The position numbers and the translations under genes are program-made. From Methylophaga sp. (GTDB lineage: Bacteria > Pseudomonadota > Gammaproteobacteria > Nitrosococcales > Methylophagaceae), in assembly GCA_013139345.1 (NCBI GenBank), contig WTAY01000091.1, positions 1 through 32,418 on the forward strand: a stretch of 32,418 nucleotides of DNA, given 5' to 3'. The notes beneath the pieces were generated by a model. That model saw only the letters and a program-made list of their open reading frames with translations, did no database searches and was not told where the DNA came from. Positions 17,830-26,619 of this stretch are shown here, one piece after another. Numbering within the stretch: the first letter of the stretch is position 1; every line of letters begins with the position of its first letter.

Positions 17830-18485
17830 TGGCAGCAGAAATAACGGTTCTTCTTGTTGATGATCACATTGCCGTACGTGAAGGTTATCGCTTATTACTG
17901 GCTCAATTTGATATTACGGTTATTGCCGAAGCGGATAGTGGTGAAAAAGCATTTAATGAATATCAAAGGCACAAACCCAACATTGTATTGATGGATTTAT
18001 CTATTAACGGTATGAATGGTCTGGATAGTATTGCTCGAATTATTTTGCACTATCCTGATGCTCGTATCATCGCGTTGTCTATGCATGATAATACCAATTT
18101 TGTCTCCAGATCGATTGAGAATGGTGCAATGGGTTATGTGCTAAAAAGTAATCCTTCCACAGTCTTACTTAAGGCGATTCATCAGGTTCACTACCACGCA
18201 AAAAAGTTTCTTTGCCCAGAGGTTTCTACACTTATTGCAATGCAGCATGTCAGGCCATCTGACGACAAAATAGCAAGTTTGACGACGCGAGAATATGCTG
18301 TTTTTTTACTCTTAACTGAAGGAAAAACACGCAATGAGATTGCCAGTTCATTATCGCTTAGCACGGGTACAGTCTCTAATAACAAAGTGCGAATTATGCA
18401 AAAACTAGCTGTTAACAACATGGTTGATTTATTAAAAATCGCACTGGAACATAAGACCCTTAAACACAATCAGATTATTCAATAA
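17829..18485 (+). CDS. NarL/FixJ-family response regulator
   Basis: A DNA-binding regulator activated by phosphorylation from the upstream kinase. The receiver domain (about residues 5-120) has the acidic pair DD at 11-12, the phospho-acceptor Asp56 in VLMDLSINGMNG, and a conserved Lys in YVLKSNPS. The LuxR-type helix-turn-helix is LTTREYAVFLLLTEGKTRNEIASSLSLSTGTVSNNKVRIMQKL. It shares one base with the kinase stop (TGATG), meaning tight coupling. The next gene, a TonB receptor, starts 114 bases downstream and is a natural candidate target. MxaB, a regulator of methanol dehydrogenase genes, is also of this family, but I cannot assign orthology from sequence alone. Confidence 0.9.
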   Translation: MAAEITVLLVDDHIAVREGYRLLLAQFDITVIAEADSGEKAFNEYQRHKPNIVLMDLSINGMNGLDSIARIILHYPDARIIALSMHDNTNFVSRSIENGAMGYVLKSNPSTVLLKAIHQVHYHAKKFLCPEVSTLIAMQHVRPSDDKIASLTTREYAVFLLLTEGKTRNEIASSLSLSTGTVSNNKVRIMQKLAVNNMVDLLKIALEHKTLKHNQIIQ

Positions 18486-18599
18486 TTACTATTTAGGACT
18501 TTCTCCTAGCTAAAACAGTTAACTCTGCATCACTCTTTTCCACCTCTCTTTCCGTATGATTTCAATGTGCAAAAAACATATTTTAATTAAGGAAAAACG

Positions 18600-20966
18600 A
18601 TGCAATTTAAACGCCACAAACTCTCGCTGTTAATTCATAGCGCAATGCTATTATCAGCGATATCAACCACCTCTCTCGCAAACAGTAACAACCCAGCCTC
18701 AGCAATGGAATTACCAACATTAAGCGTTATCAGCACTACGCCACTGCCTGGCATTGGAGTTCCCGTTGAAGACTATGCTGGAAATATTAAAGTCATTAGT
18801 GCCGAAACCATTGAAAATGAAAACGCACTAGATATGGCTGAATTAATGTTTAAAAACATAGGGAGCATTGACATTAATTCAGCACAAAACAATCCTTATC
18901 AAAATGATGTTAATTACCGTGGTTTTCTAGCTTCTCCCCTTGTCGGTAGCGCCATTGGTCTTTCCGTTTATGTTGATGGACAACGTGTTAACGAAGGGTT
19001 TGGCGACACCTTAAACTGGGATCTCATTCCCGACTTTGCATTGTCCAATATTGTGCTTATCCCCGGTTCTAATCCTTTATTTGGTTTAAATACATTAGGG
19101 GGAGCAATATCAGTACATACCAAAAATGGCTTTAATTTTGAAGGAACAGAAGTCGAGCTCTCAGCAGGTGAAAATGGGCGACGTCAAGGCACTATTCAAC
19201 ATGGCGGCAACAGTGGCAATGTTGATTGGTATGTTGGCGCAACTAAGTTTGAAGAAGATGGCTGGCGTGTTAACTCTCCATCAGATGTAAAACAGTTCTT
19301 CGGTAAAGTGGGCTGGGAATCAGATACAACCGATTTAGACCTAAGCTACACCCATGTTGACACAGATTTGATCGGTAATGGTTTTGTTGCAGAAAGTCGC
19401 CTAAATAGCCAAGGCAGGGATGCGATTCATTCCTACCCTGATCAAACTGAAAATAAAATGGACAATCTTAACCTGAATGCCTCTCATTGGCTCAATGATA
19501 ATACACTGGTGGCCGCCAATGCTTTTTATCGAAATTATAAAAGAAAAACCTTGAATGGAGATGTTGAAATTGGCTGTGCAGTTGATGTAGCTGCATTGGG
19601 TGATGATTTTGAAGCTGAAGATACACATCTCACCTCTTGTATTCCGGGAGCAAGCGCTGCTGGGACTCAATATGAAGATGATCTAGGTGTTATACAAACG
19701 GCTATTGCGGCTGATGAATTTGAAGTTGAAATAGAAGGTGAAGAACGCCGCACTGAAACTGAAACAGATTCATGGGGTACTAGTTTACAGTTTACACACA
19801 GTCATCAAATTGCATCCATGGATAATCAATGGACAATAGGTGCAAGCTATGACAAAGCAGAGACAGACTTCCTTAGTATTGAAGCTGAAGAAGGTGATGT
19901 AGATCTAAGTAACGGAACAATCATCGCTGGCACAGTAGATGAGGCTGAAGTTGGTGTCGATATTAAAACAGAGCGTATCAATTATGCCTTAATGATTTCT
20001 GACACCTTAAATTTATCAGATAAAACAGCATTAACACTAGCTGGACGTTATCAACATTCTGAAGTAAAAATTGATAATTTTAATCCTGGTGATGAAAAAC
20101 TAGAGGGTGACCATTCATTTTCACGCTTTAGCCCGGCGGTATCATTGAGCCATAAATTACAAGAAGATGTAACACTATACGGAAGCTATAACGAAAGTTT
20201 TAGAACACCAACGGCTGCCGAACTAACCTGTGCCGATCCTAATGATCCTTGTAAATTACCTAACTCATTTGTTGCCGATCCACCACTTGATCCTGTTATC
20301 GGTAAAACCATAGAAATCGGGGCTCGCGGTAAATTAGTCTCATCAATCAATTGGTCTATTGCTGCTTTTAGAACAGAATTAGAAGATGATCTATTGTTCA
20401 CACTTGCTGATAATGCCGGTGGTGGTTATTTTATTAATGTTGATGAAACTCGCCGCCAAGGTCTTGAGCTTGGTTTAGATGGCAAAGTAAATAGCTTAAA
20501 CTGGTATGGTAACTATAGTTTTATTGATGCCACATTTGAATCTGATGAAACATTAGCCAGCGTCGTTGACCCAAATGGCATTAACGTGCAAGCAGGTGAC
20601 CAATTGCCGGCGATTCCTCGCCATAACATCAAGCTTGGGGCTGATTATGCATTCACACCAACATTTAATATGGGTGCAAGCATGCAATATGCTGGCAGCA
20701 GCTATATGCGAGGCGATGAAGGCAATGAGCTACCTAAAATTAATAGTTACACAACGTTCAACCTCAATGCGCGTTACAAACCACATAAAATGGTTCAACT
20801 GTGGGCTAAAGTTGATAATGTATTTGATCGTGAATATGAAAATTCGGGCATTAGAAACTTTAATTTTTATGAGCTACCTGAGGATGGTGAAGTAATCCAA
20901 GAAGAACGCTTTGTTTCACCTGGCGCGCCACGCTCATTCTGGGCAGGTGTAAAAGTAAGTTTTTAA
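18600..20966 (+). CDS. TonB-dependent outer membrane receptor, candidate metal or metallophore uptake
   Basis: A TonB-driven outer membrane transporter of 788 residues. A signal peptide (to about residue 27, ...STTSLANSN) precedes a TonB-box-like LPTLSVIST. The plug (about residues 55-180) carries VYVDGQRVNEGFGDTLNWDLIP and PGSNPLFGLNTLGGAISVHTKNGF. The 22-strand-type barrel ends in the usual aromatic residue (FWAGVKVSF). The plug wording resembles receptors tied to lanthanide uptake in methylotrophs (LutH, LanA) as I remember them. Long loops are very acidic (DEFEVEIEGEERRTETETD), and two cysteine pairs lie in the loops (CAVDV...TSC, CADPNDPC). The ATG follows AAGGAAAAACG. Placement between the two-component pair and the methanol dehydrogenase genes supports a metal-uptake role, as inference. 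Confidence 0.88.
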   Translation: MQFKRHKLSLLIHSAMLLSAISTTSLANSNNPASAMELPTLSVISTTPLPGIGVPVEDYAGNIKVISAETIENENALDMAELMFKNIGSIDINSAQNNPYQNDVNYRGFLASPLVGSAIGLSVYVDGQRVNEGFGDTLNWDLIPDFALSNIVLIPGSNPLFGLNTLGGAISVHTKNGFNFEGTEVELSAGENGRRQGTIQHGGNSGNVDWYVGATKFEEDGWRVNSPSDVKQFFGKVGWESDTTDLDLSYTHVDTDLIGNGFVAESRLNSQGRDAIHSYPDQTENKMDNLNLNASHWLNDNTLVAANAFYRNYKRKTLNGDVEIGCAVDVAALGDDFEAEDTHLTSCIPGASAAGTQYEDDLGVIQTAIAADEFEVEIEGEERRTETETDSWGTSLQFTHSHQIASMDNQWTIGASYDKAETDFLSIEAEEGDVDLSNGTIIAGTVDEAEVGVDIKTERINYALMISDTLNLSDKTALTLAGRYQHSEVKIDNFNPGDEKLEGDHSFSRFSPAVSLSHKLQEDVTLYGSYNESFRTPTAAELTCADPNDPCKLPNSFVADPPLDPVIGKTIEIGARGKLVSSINWSIAAFRTELEDDLLFTLADNAGGGYFINVDETRRQGLELGLDGKVNSLNWYGNYSFIDATFESDETLASVVDPNGINVQAGDQLPAIPRHNIKLGADYAFTPTFNMGASMQYAGSSYMRGDEGNELPKINSYTTFNLNARYKPHKMVQLWAKVDNVFDREYENSGIRNFNFYELPEDGEVIQEERFVSPGAPRSFWAGVKVSF

Positions 20967-21086
20967 CATAAACAACTTAGGACTAAATCATAGTTTTTGA
21001 ACGATTAATTCTGATTTATAGTAACGATGAAGCAGATAAAATAACTACAGTTTATTGAATTCAGCTTCATTAAATGTCTCATGTTT

Positions 21087-21115
21087 GGCCAGATAATTTA
21101 TCTGGCCTTTTTTTT
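21087..21115 (+). terminator. Rho-independent terminator after the TonB receptor
   Basis: GGCCAGATA-att-TATCTGGCC followed by eight T's, 120 bases after the receptor stop. The ORF-track start at 21081 for the next gene would place its 5' end inside this terminator, which supports the later ATG at 21132. Confidence 0.92.
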
Positions 21116-21131
21116 AATTGAGGAATTTAGA

Positions 21132-21932
21132 ATGGCCATCTCACTTAAATACTCACTCACTCTCATTCTTATTTTTTTATCACTGAATCAACGCTGCATC
21201 GCCGATGACAGCGATACAACTCGTGTTTGGCAACAATTAAAACATGAATATTTTGGTCATCGACTTATCAGTGATAACGCCACTGATCTATTATTTATTG
21301 AGGTCCCCAACAAGGTTGAAGATGCAGCGATCATGCCCATCACCATAAAATCACTCTCAGCCCAGACACCTCAACATCATATAAAAACATTACACTTAAT
21401 TGTTGATAATAACCCTCAGCCTTACTCTGCTGAATTTCACCTTTCACCTAAACTTGGTCCGATTAATATCTCAACCCGAATTAGAATGGATAACTTCAGC
21501 AATGTACGAGTCATTGCAGAAATGAATGATAATAGCTTACATATGGTAAATCGCTTCGTCATCGCCTCTGGCGGTTGCTCTGCTCCAGCAAGTAAAGACC
21601 CTGAAAAATCTCTCGCTAGACTAGGCAAGGTGAAAATGCGAATGCGTGAACCAATTATTGGTCAAGAAACAACCGTACAAATCATTGTCAGCCACCCCAA
21701 CTCAAGTGGCATGCAATTTAACAAAGCATCACGCCAGTTTATTCCCGCTCATTATGTCACCGATATTAATATCAGCTTTAATGATGAAGCCTTGCTAACA
21801 GTTAAGACAGGCATCACTCTCAGCGAAGATCCCAGTATTCGATTTACGTTTACCCCTCAAGTGTCAGGAACCTTAACTGCCAAAATTATCGACAGTAAGC
21901 AAACAATCTACCTTGTTGAAAAGAAAATATAA
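21132..21932 (+). CDS. Quinoprotein dehydrogenase-associated SoxYZ-like carrier
   Basis: An exported protein of 266 residues resembling a fusion of SoxY and SoxZ, of the kind found next to PQQ-dependent alcohol dehydrogenases. A signal peptide (to about Ala24, ...NQRCIADD) precedes a SoxY-like beta domain whose end carries the cysteine motif ASGGCSAP (Cys149), reminiscent of the swinging-arm GGCGG of SoxY. The SoxZ-like immunoglobulin domain begins near VKMRMREPIIGQ. Its exact function in methanol oxidation is unknown. I choose ATG 21132, preceded by GAGGAAT, over the track start, which lies within the upstream terminator. It is separated from the TonB receptor by that terminator and converges on mxaL. 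Confidence 0.83.
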   Translation: MAISLKYSLTLILIFLSLNQRCIADDSDTTRVWQQLKHEYFGHRLISDNATDLLFIEVPNKVEDAAIMPITIKSLSAQTPQHHIKTLHLIVDNNPQPYSAEFHLSPKLGPINISTRIRMDNFSNVRVIAEMNDNSLHMVNRFVIASGGCSAPASKDPEKSLARLGKVKMRMREPIIGQETTVQIIVSHPNSSGMQFNKASRQFIPAHYVTDINISFNDEALLTVKTGITLSEDPSIRFTFTPQVSGTLTAKIIDSKQTIYLVEKKI

Positions 21933-22087
21933 CCCGTCGGGAGTTTATCCCATAAAACATCAGGCATTACCCTCAATTCCTTTTGAGCCAAAACATCTAT
22001 AATAAACATTCGTTTTTCAGAACAGTACTCTAAACACTTTGTACAAAACGATATTCTCCCATTGCTTATTCTCAATAATAAGTTTAG

Positions 22088-22115
22088 GCCAGGCTTCTCG
22101 CCTGGCTTTTTTTTT
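22088..22115 (+). terminator. Terminator between the SoxYZ-like gene and mxaL
   Basis: GCCAGGC-ttctc-GCCTGGC followed by nine T's on the + strand, about 155 bases after the SoxYZ-like stop. It lies between convergent genes. On the minus strand the stem is preceded by A's but not followed by T's, so it mainly serves the + strand. The rest of 21933-22149 shows no gene. Confidence 0.85.
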
Positions 22116-22149
22116 ACTTTTTTCTAAGAGATAAGCCAGCTTGATATTT

Positions 22150-23160
22150 TCAATTTAGACTACGCCTAACCCACCGCCAAACACCGAATGACCTAATCAC
22201 CTGCCAAAACCAACCCAGCAATACCAGAACGGTCGCCAGCAAACCATAAATCCAACGCGCATCACGATCTGCTATCGCATACTTGCGATATTCCACATTA
22301 TTTAAAGCATTGATGGCATCTCTGGGGGTATGCACTCGGGCTAAATCATAGCCAATAGCTTTAGAAATAGTTTGCATCACTTTTCTGCCATAGCTTGATT
22401 GGTGTTCTCTTACCCTATCTAACACTCCTTCTAATGCTTTTTCGCCAGGCGATAGGGTGCGTACATAGGCTAATAAGTCGGGATAGTTGCCTTGTAATAC
22501 GGCTTCTTCTTTTGTCCAATAGCCTATAATTTCATCGCGTTCATTAAATCTGGGGATGGGCTGTAAGGCATCACCGCCGACACCGAGCAATAGCCCTTTT
22601 ATTTGCCCTCGTCGTTTTATCAATGCATTCACATACGGTATATCTTTATGCGGCGCTTCATCGCCATCGGTAATAAAAACAAGGTTAAGATCGCGTTGCT
22701 TGGCATCATCTGTTGCCATGGCGATGGTTTCTGTCAGCAGTGAGTCACCAATCCACCGCATGCGTCTATCCAATCCAGTGACCATTTTTTCTATTGCAGG
22801 AAAGTGCCTACACACTTCTAGCGGTTCAAATAACATCACTGCTTCATCGCCTGCAAATAAGCTAACAGCAACGCGTGAACCACAGGGCAAGCTTGCCATG
22901 CTTTCTCGCACGGCAATTTTGGCTAAGGTGAACCTGTCCGTTTGTGGCTTGGGATAATTCACATCAGTGACATTCATACTTTCGCTGATGTCGATAACGA
23001 ATAAGGTATCTTGCACGAGGCTATTGAGCTTCATTTGGGGGTTAAACCAAACAGGCGCTAATGCAATGGCGGCGAGAATATAAAATACTCCGCCATTTTG
23101 AATAGCATGCCGTAAATGAACACGGAAATGCCCCCACCAATGCTTGAAGTTATGGTGCAT
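22150..23160 (-). CDS. mxaL: MxaL, von Willebrand factor A-domain methanol oxidation protein
   Basis: MxaL is one of the accessory proteins needed to make active methanol dehydrogenase, with a proposed role in metal insertion. The protein has an N-terminal membrane segment (FYILAAIALAPVWF), a VWA domain with the MIDAS motif DISES at 57-61 and TDGDE, and a C-terminal membrane segment (WIYGLLATVLVLLGWFW). Length of 336 residues agrees with the family. It is the last gene of the mxaRSACKL run, 50 bases after mxaK. The mxaD, mxaE and mxaH genes that often follow are not present; a convergent unit lies downstream instead. Confidence 0.88.
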   Translation of the reverse strand: MHHNFKHWWGHFRVHLRHAIQNGGVFYILAAIALAPVWFNPQMKLNSLVQDTLFVIDISESMNVTDVNYPKPQTDRFTLAKIAVRESMASLPCGSRVAVSLFAGDEAVMLFEPLEVCRHFPAIEKMVTGLDRRMRWIGDSLLTETIAMATDDAKQRDLNLVFITDGDEAPHKDIPYVNALIKRRGQIKGLLLGVGGDALQPIPRFNERDEIIGYWTKEEAVLQGNYPDLLAYVRTLSPGEKALEGVLDRVREHQSSYGRKVMQTISKAIGYDLARVHTPRDAINALNNVEYRKYAIADRDARWIYGLLATVLVLLGWFWQVIRSFGVWRWVRRSLN

Positions 23161-23210
23161 TATAAAAACCCTTTCAAGAAGGAGAAGGCTACCTTTAATA
23201 GATTCAACAT

Positions 23211-23807
23211 TTAAGGCAGGCCTCGGCGTGTATTATCTTTCATTAACGCACGTCCATTTTGCTTAAAGGGATCAATACCAATGGTGTAACCATCTATCAT
23301 AGCACTGCCCGCACCGCGTTTTTGTGGACTGATTCTATCAAGTCGTTCTAAGTTATAACGCGCTGCATAGAAGTCAGGCTCAAGGCGTAATGCTCCTTTA
23401 TAATATTCTCGTGCTAATAGGATTCGAGCAACCAAATGTCGGCTACCATGGGCGTCATCTAAATCAGCTTCGGCTGTGTTGGCATATAAATTCCCCAGCG
23501 CGTGTTTTGCTAAGGCTTGTAGGTGTGTAGCATTGCTGGCTTCAGCTACATCAAACGCTTTTACGGCGCGGGCTAGTTTACCTTCATTGACCAATAAATA
23601 GCCCATGCTATAGGCTTCAAGCGTATTGTCATTAGTTAATTCATGGGTGAGTAGAGATTGATCAGCGTAGGCAGTATTTAATCGCACTGCTTGTTGCCAT
23701 TGACTAAAGAAAAACACGGCCACAAGACAAGATACTGCCGCTGCCGCTAAGATAATATGGGGGAAGTAGTCTAATAAATATTGCCTGAATTTAATTCGTT
23801 TATTCAT
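23211..23807 (-). CDS. mxaK: MxaK methanol oxidation accessory protein
   Basis: A small protein with one N-terminal membrane segment (about residues 18-36, HIILAAAAVSCLVAVFFF) and a periplasmic helical region that looks TPR-like (YSMGYLLVNEGKLARAVKAFDVAEASN). Mutations in mxaK abolish methanol dehydrogenase activity in model methylotrophs; its biochemical task is not known. The ORF track begins at a TTG inside mxaC. I choose the ATG four bases after the mxaC stop because GGAG in the mxaC tail lies upstream of it and the membrane helix is then placed normally. Identification rests mainly on position between mxaC and mxaL together with architecture. Confidence 0.82.
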   Translation of the reverse strand: MNKRIKFRQYLLDYFPHIILAAAAVSCLVAVFFFSQWQQAVRLNTAYADQSLLTHELTNDNTLEAYSMGYLLVNEGKLARAVKAFDVAEASNATHLQALAKHALGNLYANTAEADLDDAHGSRHLVARILLAREYYKGALRLEPDFYAARYNLERLDRISPQKRGAGSAMIDGYTIGIDPFKQNGRALMKDNTRRGLP

Positions 23808-23811
23808 GTAC

Positions 23812-24816
23812 TTATTTTCTCCAAGCCTTGATTTCAATTTGCTTTAACCAAAACAATACACCAAGAAATAGCATGGCGATCATATAAAAATAAACGGCAT
23901 AATCTTGTCTTGGTAAGCGAAATTCATAGCGGGTGGATTTATTGGTTGCCCTCCCTATTTCTGCCACTGCTCGTTGCAAGCCTTGCTCGCTATTCACTTC
24001 AAATGCTTGATAGGGCATGCCCAGCGATAGGAAGAGTTGATTTAATGCCACATTGGGATCGACCGCGCCTTCATCTTTGCTGATGTCCTCTTCAAATTCC
24101 AAGGAAAAATCATAGCCCGTATGCACATAGATCCACATCAATTCTGCTTGATATTCTTTGAAGCGTTCTCGCAATATTTCTTTGTCTTCTTCTTTGATTT
24201 TAGTATCACCATCCGACACCAATAAAATCAGTCGTGTTGCTGTGTAGGGTCTATCTTGAAAATAATCCAAGCCCATTTCTAAGGCACGATGCAAAGCGGT
24301 GAAACCTGAGCTATTGCCTTCTGCACTTTTCAATGCTGCGCGCGCCAGCTCTCTATCGGCTGATAATGGGGCTACCGCGATTGGTGAGGCATTAAACACC
24401 ACCACACCAAAGGTATCGCCGGGGCGTTGATCCATCAATTTAAGCAATACGGTGCGTGATGCTTCTATTCGGCTGAGTGTCACTTTCCCCCGAGCGCGCT
24501 CGACGGGATCTTGCTCTTCTAAGCTTTCCGCCATGCTGCCACTGCGATCTAATACGATCACAATTTCAGCACCTTTGCCTGTTCTTGTTTGGGTGCCACC
24601 TTCGGTAAACGGTGCGGCGGCAGCAATCACTAAACTTACTAGCGTTAACACAGCCAACATCCGCACGCCCCAACGCAATAAGTTAGACACCGTATCCTTC
24701 GTCCAATCTTCTAATCCCGGATAGCTAAACTGCTTCACCCCATAAGAAATTAACGGCAATAAGCAAAATGGCAGTAGCCATAATAATTCGGGCTTGAAAA
24801 AATGAAGAGCATTCAT
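23812..24816 (-). CDS. mxaC: MxaC, von Willebrand factor A-domain methanol oxidation protein
   Basis: A membrane protein with two N-terminal helices (ELLWLLPFCLLPLISYG and MLAVLTLVSLVIAAAAPF), a periplasmic VWA domain and a C-terminal helix (DYAVYFYMIAMLFLGVLFWL). The MIDAS motif is intact: DRSGS at 90-94, with SDGDTK further on. MIDAS sites bind a divalent metal, which suits the proposed role of MxaA, MxaK, MxaL and MxaC in delivering metal to methanol dehydrogenase. It starts on the base directly after the mxaA stop, and mxaK follows after four bases, so the genes are one tightly packed operon. Confidence 0.9.
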   Translation of the reverse strand: MNALHFFKPELLWLLPFCLLPLISYGVKQFSYPGLEDWTKDTVSNLLRWGVRMLAVLTLVSLVIAAAAPFTEGGTQTRTGKGAEIVIVLDRSGSMAESLEEQDPVERARGKVTLSRIEASRTVLLKLMDQRPGDTFGVVVFNASPIAVAPLSADRELARAALKSAEGNSSGFTALHRALEMGLDYFQDRPYTATRLILLVSDGDTKIKEEDKEILRERFKEYQAELMWIYVHTGYDFSLEFEEDISKDEGAVDPNVALNQLFLSLGMPYQAFEVNSEQGLQRAVAEIGRATNKSTRYEFRLPRQDYAVYFYMIAMLFLGVLFWLKQIEIKAWRK

Positions 24817-25764
24817 TTACGATTTTCTTGCCGCATGTCTAAATAACCTTTCTGACACTGTTGCACGCTTAATCCACGCCATTGTCTCAGCCACAGAAAT
24901 ATTATGGTCTTGTGCGTTTGTCTCATGAAATGCACGCCATGAATCATCAAAAAATTGAGTAATCGTTTCTTTATCAACTGACAAATAAGGTGCTTTCTCA
25001 AATAATATATCGAGGGTATTCGGATATAAACTCTGACCTGAACTGCCTGCTAAACCTGCATGAATGGCGCGTAAATCATCTGCCGTGAATTGTGTTTGTT
25101 TTATTGTTTCTTGTTGGCGTAGTTGACGTGCCAATAAGGTCATCGCACCCGGATGGCGTGGCAGCCATTTAATACGATCTTGCAACCATAACCACGCTAG
25201 CGCCAACAATATTCCCAACACTAAATACAAGAAAGCCAGATTTAGGGGCATGGCTTCATCAAAACGAGGCGGGGTGATAATAGGGCGTAATGTTTCTTCT
25301 GACGTTAATTGCTCAGGCAACACCGGTGATAAATAAAAACCTTGCTCGGGAATGGTGATAATCAAGGGTTCTCGATCATCGTCGGCGACTTCTACGGCTA
25401 AGGTTTGCAAAATAATAGCCGGGATTTGAATTATTTGTGCTTCGCCAACCGTGCCGAAAAGCTGCCAGGTGAAATCAAGGCTAATGAATTCACGGTCATC
25501 GGCCAATTTTTCTTTATTTGCAGTGACATCACGTAAATCTAACCATGCATTAATCGGCCCTTGGAGTGGCACGCTGTTTAAATCAAAAATATAGCCTTGT
25601 TCTAAGGTGAATTCGGCATGCATGGTAATGATGTCGCCTAAGGTATAACCATGATTACGCATGTTAACGGTCACATTTACATCTGCCGAATTAATGGTGG
25701 TTCCCTCAGCAAACAGTGAGGTCATTATCAGTGATAACAATAAAAATAATAGTGATCTCATCAT
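24817..25764 (-). CDS. mxaA: MxaA methanol oxidation accessory protein
   Basis: MxaA is required for active methanol dehydrogenase in model methylotrophs, apparently for calcium incorporation. The 315-residue protein has a signal peptide (MMRSLLFLLLSLIMTSLFAEG) and a beta-rich periplasmic domain (about 25-170). A single membrane helix (LNLAFLYLVLGILLALAWLWL, near 175-195) and a cytoplasmic helical tail follow. Its ATG overlaps the mxaS stop by four bases (ATGA), and mxaC follows with no gap. Assignment rests on architecture and position; no catalytic motif is visible. Confidence 0.87.
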   Translation of the reverse strand: MMRSLLFLLLSLIMTSLFAEGTTINSADVNVTVNMRNHGYTLGDIITMHAEFTLEQGYIFDLNSVPLQGPINAWLDLRDVTANKEKLADDREFISLDFTWQLFGTVGEAQIIQIPAIILQTLAVEVADDDREPLIITIPEQGFYLSPVLPEQLTSEETLRPIITPPRFDEAMPLNLAFLYLVLGILLALAWLWLQDRIKWLPRHPGAMTLLARQLRQQETIKQTQFTADDLRAIHAGLAGSSGQSLYPNTLDILFEKAPYLSVDKETITQFFDDSWRAFHETNAQDHNISVAETMAWIKRATVSERLFRHAARKS

Positions 25765-26615
25765 GCGTCTTTTCCCATAAAATACGCCGTGAGTGACGCG
25801 GCATTAAATTCACCATTCACCACAAAAGGCCGTGTTCCCAACACCGTACACGCACTATTCACCGATTTTATATGCTTCTCTCGAGCAGCACTCATTTGGT
25901 CGCGCACACTTTGTCGCATCCACACAAATTGCCCCGCCCCTGTTTCTGAATCACGCAAAATAGCGATACCACGTTTAGGTTGCTCATCAATTTCAGTGGG
26001 GTCTTGCAACATAACAGGCACCACATCATGATGACTGAGTTTTTTTAATAAAGATTTAAGCTTGCCTTCACCCCAACGAAAATCAGATATTATAAAGACC
26101 AAACATGGGTTTTGAGGCAGATATGGCACCACATCAAACAAGCCATCGGCATGCGAACCTTCTAGTTTCAAATCAGCAAAATGCTGTTGCAACCACACCC
26201 ATGCACTGCGGTTTGCTTTGGGTGGCAACATTCGTTTTTTATTCATTTTCTCGCCAGCCACATATACCCCAAAGGCATCACCTGAGCGATAGGCCGACAG
26301 AGCTAATTGCGAGGCGACTTCTTTTGCCACGTTAAAGCGATTCACCTTACCGATATAAGACATTGATGCCGAGGTATCGACTAACACAATCACTTTTAAA
26401 GCCGAGTTTAAATAGAAATCTCGCACCCATACATTCTTAAATGGATCGCGTGCACTGGTGCGTAAATCTAAACGTCTTGGATCAGGGCGCTCCCGTAACG
26501 GAACAACCGATCGAAGCTGGTCACCTGCACCAGGCACCACGCCATGTCCCGCACCGGGTTGATGTCCAGATGGTCGCCAGCGAATGTGATAATGAATGAG
26601 AGGTTGTTGTGCCAT
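25761..26615 (-). CDS. mxaS: MxaS, DUF58-family protein
   Basis: MxaS belongs to the DUF58 family, whose members work with MoxR ATPases in assembling or activating metalloenzymes. The N-terminus HYHIRWRPSGHQPGAGHG...LVPLRERPDPRRLDLRTSARDPF-like arrangement is characteristic (here VVPLRERPDPRRLDLRTSARDPF). A VWA-like site, DTSAS at 80-84, is also visible. Length is 284 residues, with no signal peptide or membrane segment, so it is cytoplasmic. It starts four bases after mxaR, consistent with a MoxR-DUF58 pair, and overlaps mxaA by four bases. Confidence 0.9.
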   Translation of the reverse strand: MAQQPLIHYHIRWRPSGHQPGAGHGVVPGAGDQLRSVVPLRERPDPRRLDLRTSARDPFKNVWVRDFYLNSALKVIVLVDTSASMSYIGKVNRFNVAKEVASQLALSAYRSGDAFGVYVAGEKMNKKRMLPPKANRSAWVWLQQHFADLKLEGSHADGLFDVVPYLPQNPCLVFIISDFRWGEGKLKSLLKKLSHHDVVPVMLQDPTEIDEQPKRGIAILRDSETGAGQFVWMRQSVRDQMSAAREKHIKSVNSACTVLGTRPFVVNGEFNAASLTAYFMGKDA

Positions 26616-26619
26616 ATTA

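Noticed and set aside
20566-20895. 109-codon + ORF within the TonB receptor gene
   Set aside because: It is in another frame of a clearly coding region that matches the receptor barrel to its terminal Phe.
24452-24724. 90-codon + ORF opposite mxaC
   Set aside because: It is antisense to the VWA domain of mxaC and has no recognisable features.
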